Shown: positions 16,172 to 24,746 of the stretch, piece after piece
Layout of the letters: each line of letters starts with the position of its first letter
How positions within the stretch are numbered: position 1 is the stretch's first letter
Origin: Rhodoferax sp.
Lineage (GTDB): Bacteria; Pseudomonadota; Gammaproteobacteria; Burkholderiales; Burkholderiaceae_C
Length of the DNA: 64,000 nucleotides
Assembly: GCF_030697375.1 (NCBI RefSeq)
Contig: NZ_JAUYQD010000033.1
Coordinates: forward strand, 62,001-126,000
Direction: 5' to 3'
Position numbers and translations under genes: made by a program
The notes under the pieces: model-generated
Told to the model about the DNA's origin: nothing
Seen by the model: only the letters and a program-made list of their open reading frames with translations
Database searches by the model: none

Positions 16172-18040
16172 TTACCCGCCCTTGCGCAAGTACCAGACGG
16201 CCACTGCCACCGCCGCCAAGCCCAGCACCGTGGCAAGCAATGGCCAGTGGGAGGACTTTTCAGCGTAAGGGTCCGAGAGAGAGCGTTCCGCGTTAGTCGG
16301 CAGCTGTGCCACTTCGGTGAGTGAGGTGCCAAACGGAATATTGATTCGGGCCCGCGCATTGATGGCCCAGCCATTGGCGTCCAGAAGGGGCCCCAAATTG
16401 CGGCTGCGCAACTTGAGCCAGGCCAGTACCACGGCAGGCCCAGAGATGGCCAGCAACAACCCGGCGAATGCCAGCGGAATTTGCCACCAGGTCAATGCAA
16501 AAAGACCCGTGATAGCTGCGGCCACGGCTGTGCCAATCGCTCCCACGGCAAGTCCAATGGCTGCAAAAATACCCGCGAACTTGGCCACGTCGAAGGGAGG
16601 CGGTGCGGCGGGTTTGGGTGGGGGAGGCGTTATCCCCCCTTTTTTTGAGGATTCGAGTACAGACGCTGAAAGCTTGTTTTCCGACTCCTGTGCTTTGCTG
16701 GTTGCGACTTTTTGCAATTGTGTTGCCACCATGCGCGAGAGTTGTTTGTAAGGCGACCAAAATGCTTGGCGCAGGCTGATCGGGTGGTCCACGATTTTGA
16801 CAATCGTGGCATCCCAGTCGCGGCCACGCCGGTCGTAAAACACCCCGTTTCTGCCTGCCATGAGTTGGTCCGAGTCGCCTGCGGTGAATGCTGCGGCGAT
16901 ATTCATTTTTTGGGTGCCCCGTACGCATTCACAATAAACCAAACACATGCGTGCCAAGGTGGCGAGGGCGGCATGTTTTGCCGCATCATTGACGGCGACA
17001 CAGAGTTCACAGGATCGCCCGTCGAGGTAAAGAGTTCCCACCTGAAAAGTGGCCTGGCCCTGGCGGGTGTAAAAGTCCTTGAAGGCCACAAAATTGTTGG
17101 CCAATACCAGCAGGTCACGCACATAGCGCGAAATTCTTTCCAACTCGCGTACCCCGCTGCTTTCCAGTTGGGGATCGGGTTTGGAGGCCAGCCAGCTGAT
17201 GTATGGGGCAAATTGGTCTTTGAGTGCTTGCCACTGTGTGACTGTCAACGCATTCTGTTGGCCCAAGAGGGGTGCAACGACCAGGTTCCCCAAAGCCGCG
17301 ATGCGTGTGGCCCAAGCCGGATTGCCTGTGGAAAACAAGGGCAAAACCGCCTCCGGCGTGACGCGCGCAAGCGGCAATTGGGCAATGGCCTCGGTGCCGG
17401 CTTGCAATGCACTGGGGGCCAGGGCTTTGAAGGCGTCTTCGGAGGCATTGAGTGCGTCACCGGCCCGTGCATCAAAGGCGGCCAGCTGGCAGCGAACGAA
17501 ATAGTCTTCCACTTTATCGGCCACTGCGACGAGGGCTTCGTAGGCCGCTTGTGTCGCCTCACCCATGGGTGAGGCATTTACTCCGGCTGCTTCCCAAGCG
17601 CTGAGTGCGCGGCTGGCAAAGCCAGCCTGTGCTGTGCTGGTTTCCGCTACCGTGAGAATGTCATTCTCTGTCTTACCCAGGTCTGCAGCCAGGGTGCGCG
17701 CGGCGGCTTTGATGCGTTGCCCTTCTTCATCGTCCGCGCGAATGGCCCCCATCGGGATGCCGTCCAGTTTTTGCGCCAACACATCCGGGTCTAGCAGCCG
17801 GGCCTTGGCCCAATGTACGGCGGCAATCAACTCGGACGCACGGATGTGTCCATCCGCATCGTTGTCGATGAGCTCCAAGGTGCGTGGATCGAATTCAATG
17901 CCGTTGACCGGGCAGGACAGGGCAACCCATAGTTTTTGGTCCAGCCCATCAATGGCCAGCAGTTCGGCTGCCGTGTCGAGTCTGACTTGGTCAAAGCCGC
18001 CAGCCCGGAAAAAACGCCATCGGTGCAACCCTGTGCTCAT
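16172..18040 (-). CDS. Membrane protein with an EF-hand calcium-binding loop, unknown function
   Basis: A 622-residue protein starting MSTGLHRWRFFRAGGFDQV, with AAGGAC upstream of the ATG. Residues 59-70 (DNDADGHIRASE) fit a canonical EF-hand loop: Asp59, Asp61, Asp63, Gly64, Ile66 and Glu70. The central 400 residues are helical and unrecognised. A proline run (TPPPPKPAAPPP) precedes two or three membrane segments (AGIFAAIGLAVGAIGTAVAA, then WWQIPLAFAGLLLAISG) and the protein ends with a further hydrophobic helix (LLATVLGLAAVAVAVWYL) and KGG. Large proteins of this layout occur in Comamonadaceae without a known role. It converges on the DUF3579 gene with 26 bases between and lies downstream of the rpsT terminator. 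Confidence 0.82.
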   Translation of the reverse strand: MSTGLHRWRFFRAGGFDQVRLDTAAELLAIDGLDQKLWVALSCPVNGIEFDPRTLELIDNDADGHIRASELIAAVHWAKARLLDPDVLAQKLDGIPMGAIRADDEEGQRIKAAARTLAADLGKTENDILTVAETSTAQAGFASRALSAWEAAGVNASPMGEATQAAYEALVAVADKVEDYFVRCQLAAFDARAGDALNASEDAFKALAPSALQAGTEAIAQLPLARVTPEAVLPLFSTGNPAWATRIAALGNLVVAPLLGQQNALTVTQWQALKDQFAPYISWLASKPDPQLESSGVRELERISRYVRDLLVLANNFVAFKDFYTRQGQATFQVGTLYLDGRSCELCVAVNDAAKHAALATLARMCLVYCECVRGTQKMNIAAAFTAGDSDQLMAGRNGVFYDRRGRDWDATIVKIVDHPISLRQAFWSPYKQLSRMVATQLQKVATSKAQESENKLSASVLESSKKGGITPPPPKPAAPPPFDVAKFAGIFAAIGLAVGAIGTAVAAAITGLFALTWWQIPLAFAGLLLAISGPAVVLAWLKLRSRNLGPLLDANGWAINARARINIPFGTSLTEVAQLPTNAERSLSDPYAEKSSHWPLLATVLGLAAVAVAVWYLRKGG

Positions 18041-18122
18041 GGTTTGTCCTTGTTTGAAATGAGTGGGAAATAGTACAGGGAGACGAACAGAGATGGGCCC
18101 GCGAAAAAAGTGGCCAGGCAAC

Positions 18123-18150
18123 AAAAAAGCCGTCTTACGACGGCTTTTTT
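18123..18150. terminator. Intrinsic terminator downstream of rpsT (bidirectional form)
   Basis: Six A, stem gccgtc (18129-18134), loop ttac, stem gacggc (18139-18144), six T. The A and T tracts on both sides make it work in either direction. It ends the rpsT transcript coming from the right. Confidence 0.88.
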
Positions 18151-18222
18151 GCTTTGCTGGTAGCGCACCCGTTACAAACGGCGCGCCCTGACGAATCAGA
18201 ACGCGTGCGTGTTGCCTAAATA

Positions 18223-18522
18223 TTAGGCGGCGAGAGCCAAGGCTTTCACCTTGGTAGCCAAACGGCTCTTGTCGCGTGCTGCTTTGTTTTTGTGGAAAAT
18301 GCCTTTGTCAGCCACGGTGTCCACCACGGCTTGCATTTTGGCAAACAGTTCAGCGGCTTTGGTCTTGTCACCAGCCACGACTGCTTTTTCCACATTCTTC
18401 ACCGCAGTGCGGTATTTGGAACGCAGGGAAGTGTTCGCTGCGTTGATTTTGACGTCCTGACGAACGCGTTTACGGCCCGACGCGAGGCGCGGGTTCTTTT
18501 TCTTGGGTTTTCCAGATGCCAT
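18223..18522 (-). CDS. rpsT: 30S ribosomal protein S20
   Basis: Small basic primary 16S-binding protein of 99 residues: [20 protein letters not shown] opens it, and [31 protein letters not shown] are typical of S20. The ATG at 18522 is fixed by the family N-terminus (the longer frame upstream is not conserved), and AAGGAACT sits ahead of it. It stands alone as a single gene divergent from murJ, with its own promoter and a strong terminator, which is the usual arrangement for rpsT next to murJ in Proteobacteria. Confidence 0.97.
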   Translation of the reverse strand: MASGKPKKKNPRLASGRKRVRQDVKINAANTSLRSKYRTAVKNVEKAVVAGDKTKAAELFAKMQAVVDTVADKGIFHKNKAARDKSRLATKVKALALAA

Positions 18523-18567
18523 AGTAATAGTTCCTTGTGTCTGTGGATGTTGCCAGCAAAGCCCGCC

Positions 18568-18596
18568 ATTGTACCAGCACAGCAAAGATGTGTCCC
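18568..18596 (-). promoter_or_regulatory. Candidate sigma70 promoter of rpsT
   Basis: On the minus strand, a -10 TACAAT (18568-18573) is separated by 17 bases from a -35 GGGACA (18591-18596). It lies 46 bases ahead of the rpsT ATG. The -10 is good, the -35 moderate. Confidence 0.5.
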
Positions 18597-18616
18597 GGTC
18601 GGGCTACACTGTGGTG

Positions 18617-20182
18617 GTGAGTCTCATTAAATCCGCTTCTACCGTATCCCTGTGGACCCTGGCTTCCCGCATCACTGGCTTGGTGCGTGAATTGCTGGTG
18701 GCATCTACCTTTGGCGCCAGCGCCATGACCGACGCATTCAATGTGGCGTTTCGTATTCCCAATCTGTTTCGGCGGCTTTTTGCCGAAGGCGCCTTCAGCC
18801 AGGCTTTTGTGCCCGTTCTTGCGACCAGTAAAGCCCAACATGGTGAACTGGCGACCAAACAACTGATTGACAAGGCTGCAACACTGCTGGCTTGGGCATT
18901 GGTACTAACCTGTGTGGCCGGTGTGCTTGTGGCGCCTTGGTTGGTCTGGGCGATGGCCAGTGGGCTGCAAAAGGACCCCCGTGGGTACAACGCGGCGATT
19001 GTTATGACGCGCTACATGTTTCCCTACATTGGCTTTATGTCCATGGTCGCACTGGCGTCGGGTGTCCTCAATACCTGGAAGCGTTTCGCCGTGCCCGCAG
19101 CCACCCCTGTGCTGCTGAATGTGGCGATGATTTCTGCAGCATGGCTACTGGCGCCATGGTTCAAGACTCAGGGCGTAGAGCCTATTTACGCCATGGGTGT
19201 GGGGGTCATGGTGGGTGGCATCCTGCAATTGGCGCTGCAGGTGCCGGTTCTCAAGCGCATGGGTTTGCTGCCCCGCATTGCTTTGCGTTGGCAAGGGGTG
19301 AAGGATGCGTGGGCCGATCCTGATACGCAACGCATCTCCAGACTCATGGTTCCGGCCCTGTTGGGTGTCAGCGTGGCCCAGATTTCTTTGCTGATCAACA
19401 CACAAATTGCTTCGTACCTGCCTGCGGGCAGTGTGAGTTGGCTTACCTATGCAGACCGCTTGATGGAGTTTCCGACCGCCTTGCTGGGCGTGGCATTGGG
19501 CGTTGTTTTAATGCCGCAGTTGGCTGCGGCCCGTGCAGCCGGGGACGCGAACCGCTATTCATCCTTGCTGGACTGGGGGCTGCGCATCGTGGTTTTGATG
19601 TCGGTTCCTTGCGCCATTGGCCTGTTGATTTTTGCCAAGCCTCTGGTTGCGGTGCTGTACCACTATGGTGCGTTTACTGAACTGGATGTGCAACAAACCA
19701 CGTTGGCCTTGATGGGGTGGGGCGCGGGCTTGGTGGGCATTGTGGCCGTCAAGGTGCTCGCGCCGGGCTACTATGCCAGTCAGGATATCAAGACCCCTGT
19801 ACGTATTGCGGTGGTGGTGTTGGTCGTTACGCAATTGCTCAATGTGGCATTGGTACCCTTGTTCAAGCATGCAGGTTTGGCGTTGTCCATTGGACTGGGT
19901 GCCATGATCAACGCTTCATGGCTGCTGTTCGGCTTGCTCAGGCGAAAAAGCTATGTCCCCGAGTCAGGGTGGGGGCTGTTTATGCTGCAAGTACTGGCCG
20001 GAAGTGTCTTGTTGGTCATATATTTGCTGTGGGCCTCCAGTGCATTTGCTTGGATCGAGTTGCGCAGCGAGAGTCTTAAACGTATCGGTCTGCTGGCGAT
20101 GACCATGGCCGGCGCCGGCGTGGTGTATTTGGGTGCGGTGTGGGCCGCTGGTTTGAATCCGCGACAATTTTTACGGCGCTGA
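18617..20182 (+). CDS. murJ: Lipid II flippase MurJ
   Basis: Inner-membrane flippase of about 521 residues that exports lipid II for peptidoglycan synthesis. The N-terminus SLIKSASTVSLWTLASRITGLVRE and following DAFNVAFRIPNLFRRLFAEGAFSQAFVP are signature MurJ segments, and about 14 hydrophobic helices follow. The chosen start is GTG, directly before SLIK; two more GTG codons precede it, so the exact start is uncertain by two residues. It is divergent from rpsT and followed 18 bases later by the SirB1-like gene, probably in one transcript. Confidence 0.95.
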   Translation: MSLIKSASTVSLWTLASRITGLVRELLVASTFGASAMTDAFNVAFRIPNLFRRLFAEGAFSQAFVPVLATSKAQHGELATKQLIDKAATLLAWALVLTCVAGVLVAPWLVWAMASGLQKDPRGYNAAIVMTRYMFPYIGFMSMVALASGVLNTWKRFAVPAATPVLLNVAMISAAWLLAPWFKTQGVEPIYAMGVGVMVGGILQLALQVPVLKRMGLLPRIALRWQGVKDAWADPDTQRISRLMVPALLGVSVAQISLLINTQIASYLPAGSVSWLTYADRLMEFPTALLGVALGVVLMPQLAAARAAGDANRYSSLLDWGLRIVVLMSVPCAIGLLIFAKPLVAVLYHYGAFTELDVQQTTLALMGWGAGLVGIVAVKVLAPGYYASQDIKTPVRIAVVVLVVTQLLNVALVPLFKHAGLALSIGLGAMINASWLLFGLLRRKSYVPESGWGLFMLQVLAGSVLLVIYLLWASSAFAWIELRSESLKRIGLLAMTMAGAGVVYLGAVWAAGLNPRQFLRR

Positions 20183-20200
20183 TACTCTGCGAGGTCTGGT

Positions 20201-21052
20201 ATGAACCTGTCTTTTGCCGTTCCCACGCCGCTGGACCACTTCGCAATGCTGGTGGACAGTGATGCCGATTTTGCGCTGTTTGAAGCGGCTATTAGTTTGG
20301 CGCAAGATGACTATCCAGAAATCGACGTGCAGACTATTTTGTCAGAAGTGGACCAGTTGCTGGTACGGATTCGGCGTCGCATCCCCGTGGACGCGGGAGC
20401 GTTGCAAAAGCTCCAAATCCTCAACCAATTTTTTTTCCTCGATCTGAAATTTGGCGGGAACGTCAATAATTACTACGATCCGGACAATAGTTTCGTCAAT
20501 GTGCTTTTGCGCACGCGCCGTGGCATCCCCATTTCTCTGGGGATCTTGTGGATGGAGTTGGCGCAGGGGCTTGGCCTGACCGTATGGGGTGTTGGCTTCC
20601 CGGGGCATTTCATGGTCAAGGCCAATCTGCCCATGGGGCAAGCTGTCATGGATCCGGTCAGTGGCAAGTCGCTCAGTCGGGAGGCTTTGCTTGAGTTATT
20701 GGAGCCTTACCACAGACCTGCTGCACAAGGGGGGGGATTCGAGGACCCGTTGGAGTTGTATCTGCGAGCTTTGACGCCCAGGGACATCATTGCCCGTATG
20801 CTGCACAACCTCAAGGAAATTCACCAATCCCAAGACGATTTGCCGCGCCTGTTGGCAGTTCAAGAACGGCTGATTGTGCTGCTTCCCGAGTCGTGGCCCG
20901 AGTACCGTGACCGCGGGTTGACCCATGCGGCTTTGGGACATACTGCGCAGGCCGTGGCGGATCTGGAGTGTTACCTGGTGCATGCTGACGACGTAGTAGA
21001 CAGCGATGCGATTGCCGAACGGGTTGATGCCTTGCGAGGTCAGCACGGCTGA
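20201..21052 (+). CDS. SirB1 / transglutaminase-like TPR protein
   Basis: A 283-residue protein of the SirB1 (YchA) family: an N-terminal transglutaminase-like half with FGGNVNNYYDPDNSFVNVLL, RRGIPISLGILWMELA and GVGFPGHFMVK, and a C-terminal region with TPR-like helices (YRDRGLTHAALGHTAQAVADLECYL). The usual catalytic cysteine of true transglutaminases is not evident, so it is probably not an active protease. GAGGT precedes the ATG. Its role in Gram-negative bacteria is not settled. Confidence 0.88.
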   Translation: MNLSFAVPTPLDHFAMLVDSDADFALFEAAISLAQDDYPEIDVQTILSEVDQLLVRIRRRIPVDAGALQKLQILNQFFFLDLKFGGNVNNYYDPDNSFVNVLLRTRRGIPISLGILWMELAQGLGLTVWGVGFPGHFMVKANLPMGQAVMDPVSGKSLSREALLELLEPYHRPAAQGGGFEDPLELYLRALTPRDIIARMLHNLKEIHQSQDDLPRLLAVQERLIVLLPESWPEYRDRGLTHAALGHTAQAVADLECYLVHADDVVDSDAIAERVDALRGQHG

Positions 21053-21081
21053 AGGCCAGCCAAGTGGCATCAGTGCGAAGT

Positions 21082-21099
21082 GGTCCGGGTGAGCGGACC
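21082..21099. terminator. Hairpin between convergent SirB1-like gene and purM
   Basis: Stem ggtccg (21082-21087), loop ggtgag, stem cggacc (21094-21099), in the 63-base convergent gap. There is no T tract, so termination is uncertain. Confidence 0.3.
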
Positions 21100-21115
21100 C
21101 GGATTCACGGCAGCG

Positions 21116-22159
21116 TCAGGCGACGACTACGGCGGCACCCTCACCGCGGGCGGCGATGGTACCAATTTGGTAGACCATTTCACCAGCGGAGCGCAAGGTT
21201 TGGGCGCAGGCTTGTGCCTCGGCGGCGGCAATCACCACCACCATGCCGATACCGTTGTTGAAGGTGCGGTTCATTTCAAAGTCGTCGATACCCGCCGTGG
21301 CTTGCAGCCAGGCAAAGAGCTCGGTCTGCGGCCAACTGCCTTTTTGCAGGTGGGCCGCAGTACCGTCAGGCAACACCCGTGGAATATTTTCCAGCAAACC
21401 ACCACCGGTGATGTGGGCCAGCGCCTTGATCGGGTGTGCGGCCAAGGCAGTCAGCACGTTTTTAACGTACAGACGGGTCGGCTCCATGACAGCTTGTTTG
21501 AAGGGCTTGCCATCCAGCGTGGTGGGGAGCTCGCTGCCAGCGCGTTCTATGCATTTGCGCACCAGGCTGAATCCGTTGGAGTGCACGCCGCTGCTGGCCA
21601 AGCCCAACACGACGTCACCAGCTTGAACATCGGAGCCTGTCAAAATTTTGGACTTTTCGACCGCACCCACCGCAAAACCAGCCAGGTCGTATTCACCGGC
21701 GGGGTACATGCCGGGCATTTCGGCCGTTTCGCCACCGATCAGCGCACAGCCCGACAGTTCGCAGCCTTTGGCAATGCCGCCCACCACCGCAGCGGCGGTG
21801 TCCACATCGAGCTTGCCACAGGCGAAGTAGTCCAGAAAAAACAGGGGCTCGGCACCTTGTACCAGCACATCGTTGACGCTCATGGCGACCAAATCAATGC
21901 CCACGGTGTCGTGCATATTCCATTCAAACGCCAGCTTGAGCTTGGTGCCCACACCGTCGGTGCCGCTCACCAGCACGGGTTCTTTGTAACGCTTGGGCAC
22001 TTCGAACAAGGCACCGAATCCGCCAATTCCGGCCAATACGCCTTCGCGCATGGTTTTTTTTGCCAGCGGTTTAATGCGCTCCACCAAGGCATCGCCGGCG
22101 TCGATGTCAACACCGGCATCTTTGTAGGACAGGGGGGAGGGGGAAGCTGTTTGGGTCAT
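21116..22159 (-). CDS. purM: Phosphoribosylformylglycinamidine cyclo-ligase (AIR synthetase)
   Basis: ATP-dependent fifth step of purine synthesis, 347 residues. Typical motifs are [20 protein letters not shown] at the start, [45 protein letters not shown] and [15 protein letters not shown]. It stands alone on the minus strand, divergent from the AI-2E family transporter gene and convergent with the SirB1-like gene. Confidence 0.97.
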   Translation of the reverse strand: MTQTASPSPLSYKDAGVDIDAGDALVERIKPLAKKTMREGVLAGIGGFGALFEVPKRYKEPVLVSGTDGVGTKLKLAFEWNMHDTVGIDLVAMSVNDVLVQGAEPLFFLDYFACGKLDVDTAAAVVGGIAKGCELSGCALIGGETAEMPGMYPAGEYDLAGFAVGAVEKSKILTGSDVQAGDVVLGLASSGVHSNGFSLVRKCIERAGSELPTTLDGKPFKQAVMEPTRLYVKNVLTALAAHPIKALAHITGGGLLENIPRVLPDGTAAHLQKGSWPQTELFAWLQATAGIDDFEMNRTFNNGIGMVVVIAAAEAQACAQTLRSAGEMVYQIGTIAARGEGAAVVVA

Positions 22160-22239
22160 TTGAATTGGCTTGTGGCTGCTGCACCGGCAGAGCCCTATAG
22201 AATTTGCCCAGATTTTAAGGGCTCCCCAATCGTTTCTGT

Positions 22240-23334
22240 ATGCAATTTACATTCACTCAAAAAAGTTTTACCGCATGGAGCTTGATTGCTGCGCTCCTGG
22301 CCGGTGTGCTGTGGCTGTTGGCCCCGGTCCTGGCTCCGTTTGTTGTCGCGGCGGTATTGGCGTACGCATTGACACCGTTGGTGAATTGGCTGGACGACTT
22401 GGGGCGTGGCCGTATTCCACGCCTTTTGGCGGTGCTGATGGTGGAAGTGGTGTTTGTGGTGCTGCTCTTAGGTGTGCTGCTTTTGATTGTTCCCATTTTG
22501 GCCAAGGAAATGCCTTTGATGCGCGAGCAACTGCCGGTGCTGCTGGACAGCGCGAATACTGCATTGAAGCCGCTGCTGAAGCAGTGGGGCATTCCCTTTT
22601 CCCTGGATGTGGGCAATATCAAGGCCTTTGTTCTCAAATACCTCAACGCCAATTTTGAAGATGCCTTTGGTTCCGTGATCGCATCGCTCAAACTGGGCGG
22701 CAGTGTGGCCTTTGCCCTGATTGGAAACGCCATACTGATCCCGGTTGCCTTGTTTTATTTGTTGATGGAATGGGATCTGTTTGTGGGGCAAGTCCGTGAG
22801 TTGATCCCTCCCCGCTTGCGGGCCGCCAACGACAGCTTCATGCAGGAGGCGGATGCCGTTTTGGGCCAGTACCTGCGTGGGCAGTTGTTGGTCATGGGCA
22901 TTCTGGCTGTGTATTACAGCGTGGGCTTGGCCTTGTTCGGGCTGGAGTTGGCCCTGCCAATCGGGATTTTTACCGGGCTGGCCATTTTTGTCCCTTACCT
23001 TGGGTTTGGCTTGGGCCTGATTTTGGCAACCTTTGCCGGCTTGTTAGAATTTTCTGCCAACTCTGGCGTGGGCTACACCGTGGTGATGGTGGGCGTTGTG
23101 TATGGTGTGGGGCAGATCGTGGAGAGCCTTTTCTTGACACCTCGTCTGGTTGGCGAGCGTATTGGCTTGCATCCATTGGCGGTTATTTTTGCTTTGTTGG
23201 CCTTTGGCCAGTTGCTCGGGTTTGTCGGGGTGCTCATTGCGCTGCCGGTCAGTGCCGTGCTGTTGGTGGCTATACGCCGGTTAAAAGCAGGGTACTTGGC
23301 CAGCCGCCTGTACCAAGGCGCCAACAAGAGCTGA
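22240..23334 (+). CDS. AI-2E family (PerM-type) membrane transporter
   Basis: Integral inner-membrane protein of 364 residues with about eight hydrophobic helices; family motifs are [19 protein letters not shown] near the start, [37 protein letters not shown] and [29 protein letters not shown]. The family includes E. coli TqsA/PerM; the substrate differs between members and is not known here. No clear ribosome site is seen before the ATG. It is followed 10 bases later by hda, the order seen in many betaproteobacteria. Confidence 0.93.
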   Translation: MQFTFTQKSFTAWSLIAALLAGVLWLLAPVLAPFVVAAVLAYALTPLVNWLDDLGRGRIPRLLAVLMVEVVFVVLLLGVLLLIVPILAKEMPLMREQLPVLLDSANTALKPLLKQWGIPFSLDVGNIKAFVLKYLNANFEDAFGSVIASLKLGGSVAFALIGNAILIPVALFYLLMEWDLFVGQVRELIPPRLRAANDSFMQEADAVLGQYLRGQLLVMGILAVYYSVGLALFGLELALPIGIFTGLAIFVPYLGFGLGLILATFAGLLEFSANSGVGYTVVMVGVVYGVGQIVESLFLTPRLVGERIGLHPLAVIFALLAFGQLLGFVGVLIALPVSAVLLVAIRRLKAGYLASRLYQGANKS

Positions 23335-23344
23335 TAGATGATTT

Positions 23345-24031
23345 ATGAAACAGATTGCGTTGGACATTGGATTGTTTGCAGGCCCCACATTGGCAAATTT
23401 TTGCGCCGGCCCGAATGAGGCTGCCCTTCAACACCTGCAGTTGTGGGTGGGGGGCAAAGCCAGTGCGCACAGCCGTTCACCGGTGCCTAGCTATTTTTGG
23501 GGGCCCAGTGGCAGCGGCAAAAGCCATTTGCTCAAAGCCGCCCGAGAGGCGCTGCGAGAACAAGGTGCGCGGGTAGGGTGGCTGGATGCATCGGTGCAAG
23601 ATGCACCCGAATTCAGTGAGTCCTGGGCCGCCGTGGTGTTGGACGATGTGCATCTGTACACGGCCGATCAGCAGCAGACCGCATTCAATTGGTTCGTCCA
23701 CGCGCAGACCTACCAACGCCCCGTGCTGGCGGCTGGTGAGTTTCCTCCGGCGGAGCTTAAATTACGGGACGATCTTCGTACCCGTTTGGGGTGGGGCCAC
23801 ATTTTTGGAATGCATCTGCTGAGTGAGCCTGAGCGCCGGTCTGTGCTGCGCCAGGCGGCGGATGACCGCGGTGTATTTTTGAGCGACGAGGTCATGGATT
23901 TCATGCTGACCCGCTTCAGCCGCGACCTGGGTAGCCTGATGGAGCTATTGGAATTGTTGGATGGATACGCTTTGCAAACCAAACGGGCGATCACCATCCC
24001 CCTGATCAAATCTATGATGGAAAACGTATGA
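23345..24031 (+). CDS. hda: DnaA regulatory inactivator Hda
   Basis: AAA+ protein of 228 residues that, with the beta clamp, drives ATP hydrolysis on DnaA to prevent over-initiation. The N-terminal clamp-binding motif appears as QIALDI (residues 3-8; compare QLSLPL in E. coli). Walker A is GPSGSGKSHLLKA and Walker B AVVLDDVHLY; the sensor/lid region ends FSRDLGSLMELLELLDGYAL. Its stop overlaps the start of the HAD gene (ATGA). Confidence 0.92.
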   Translation: MKQIALDIGLFAGPTLANFCAGPNEAALQHLQLWVGGKASAHSRSPVPSYFWGPSGSGKSHLLKAAREALREQGARVGWLDASVQDAPEFSESWAAVVLDDVHLYTADQQQTAFNWFVHAQTYQRPVLAAGEFPPAELKLRDDLRTRLGWGHIFGMHLLSEPERRSVLRQAADDRGVFLSDEVMDFMLTRFSRDLGSLMELLELLDGYALQTKRAITIPLIKSMMENV

Positions 24032-24714
24032 CGCTTCGCAAACTGGCGCTTTTTGACCTCGACCATACGCTGATTCCCCTCGATTCGGACCACGCCTGGG
24101 GCGAATTCAGCACCGCCCGCGGTTGGACCGATGCGGTCGGTTTCAAGCACCAAAATGATGCGTTTTACGCGCAGTACCAAGCCGGGACATTGGATGTTGC
24201 GGCGTATGTACGCTTTGCTACCGCGGCAATGGTCCACCAGGGTGCTACTAATTCGATAGCTGCCCACGCCGATTTCATGCGGACGGTGATTCAAATTGCC
24301 ATACAACCCCAGGCGCTGGAGCTGGTCCAGCAGCACCAGCGCGCCGGAGACACCGTGATCATCGTGACCGCGACCAATGAGTTTGTGACGCGTCCGATTG
24401 CGCAGGCGTTTGGTGTGGATGAGCTGATTGCCGTGGAGTTGGCGCGCGACACCAGCCCGGGTGGAACGGGCTGGTTTACCGGTGCCATACAAGGGGTGCC
24501 CTCTTTTCGCGAAGGCAAGGTGACCCGGGTGACGCAGTGGTTGCACGCCCACGGCTTGGATTGGGGTACGGTGCACACGACTTTTTATTCAGATTCCATC
24601 AACGATCTACCGCTGATGGAGAAAGCCACGGTGCCGGTGGCCACCAATCCGGATGACCGCCTGCGCGCCATTGCCCAAGAGCGGCAATGGCGCATACTCA
24701 ACCTGTTTACCTGA
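24028..24714 (+). CDS. HAD-superfamily IB phosphatase
   Basis: A 228-residue phosphoserine-phosphatase-like hydrolase. Motif I is LFDLDHTLIPLDSD (Asp10 nucleophile, Asp12), motif II VIIVTATNEFVTRPIA, and motif III/IV FYSDSINDLPLME. The usual motif SDS-x-N-D is intact, so it should be active; substrate unknown (a histidinol-phosphatase or phosphoserine role is possible). It is coupled to hda by a 4-base overlap, and pcnB follows 32 bases later. A core-only copy of the dispersed repeat lies within the frame near residues 73-80 (ATNSIAAH). Confidence 0.9.
   Translation: MTLRKLALFDLDHTLIPLDSDHAWGEFSTARGWTDAVGFKHQNDAFYAQYQAGTLDVAAYVRFATAAMVHQGATNSIAAHADFMRTVIQIAIQPQALELVQQHQRAGDTVIIVTATNEFVTRPIAQAFGVDELIAVELARDTSPGGTGWFTGAIQGVPSFREGKVTRVTQWLHAHGLDWGTVHTTFYSDSINDLPLMEKATVPVATNPDDRLRAIAQERQWRILNLFT
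24243..24270 (-). repeat. Dispersed palindromic repeat, core only (inside HAD gene)
   Basis: gctact (24244-24249), attcg, atagc (24256-24260) then tgcccacgcc, resembling the hairpin and TGCTTGCGC arm of the full repeat. The outer arm is absent, so chance similarity is possible. Confidence 0.35.
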
Positions 24715-24746
24715 GCTGCGGCTTGTCCCACAAATTTTCAGAAATA

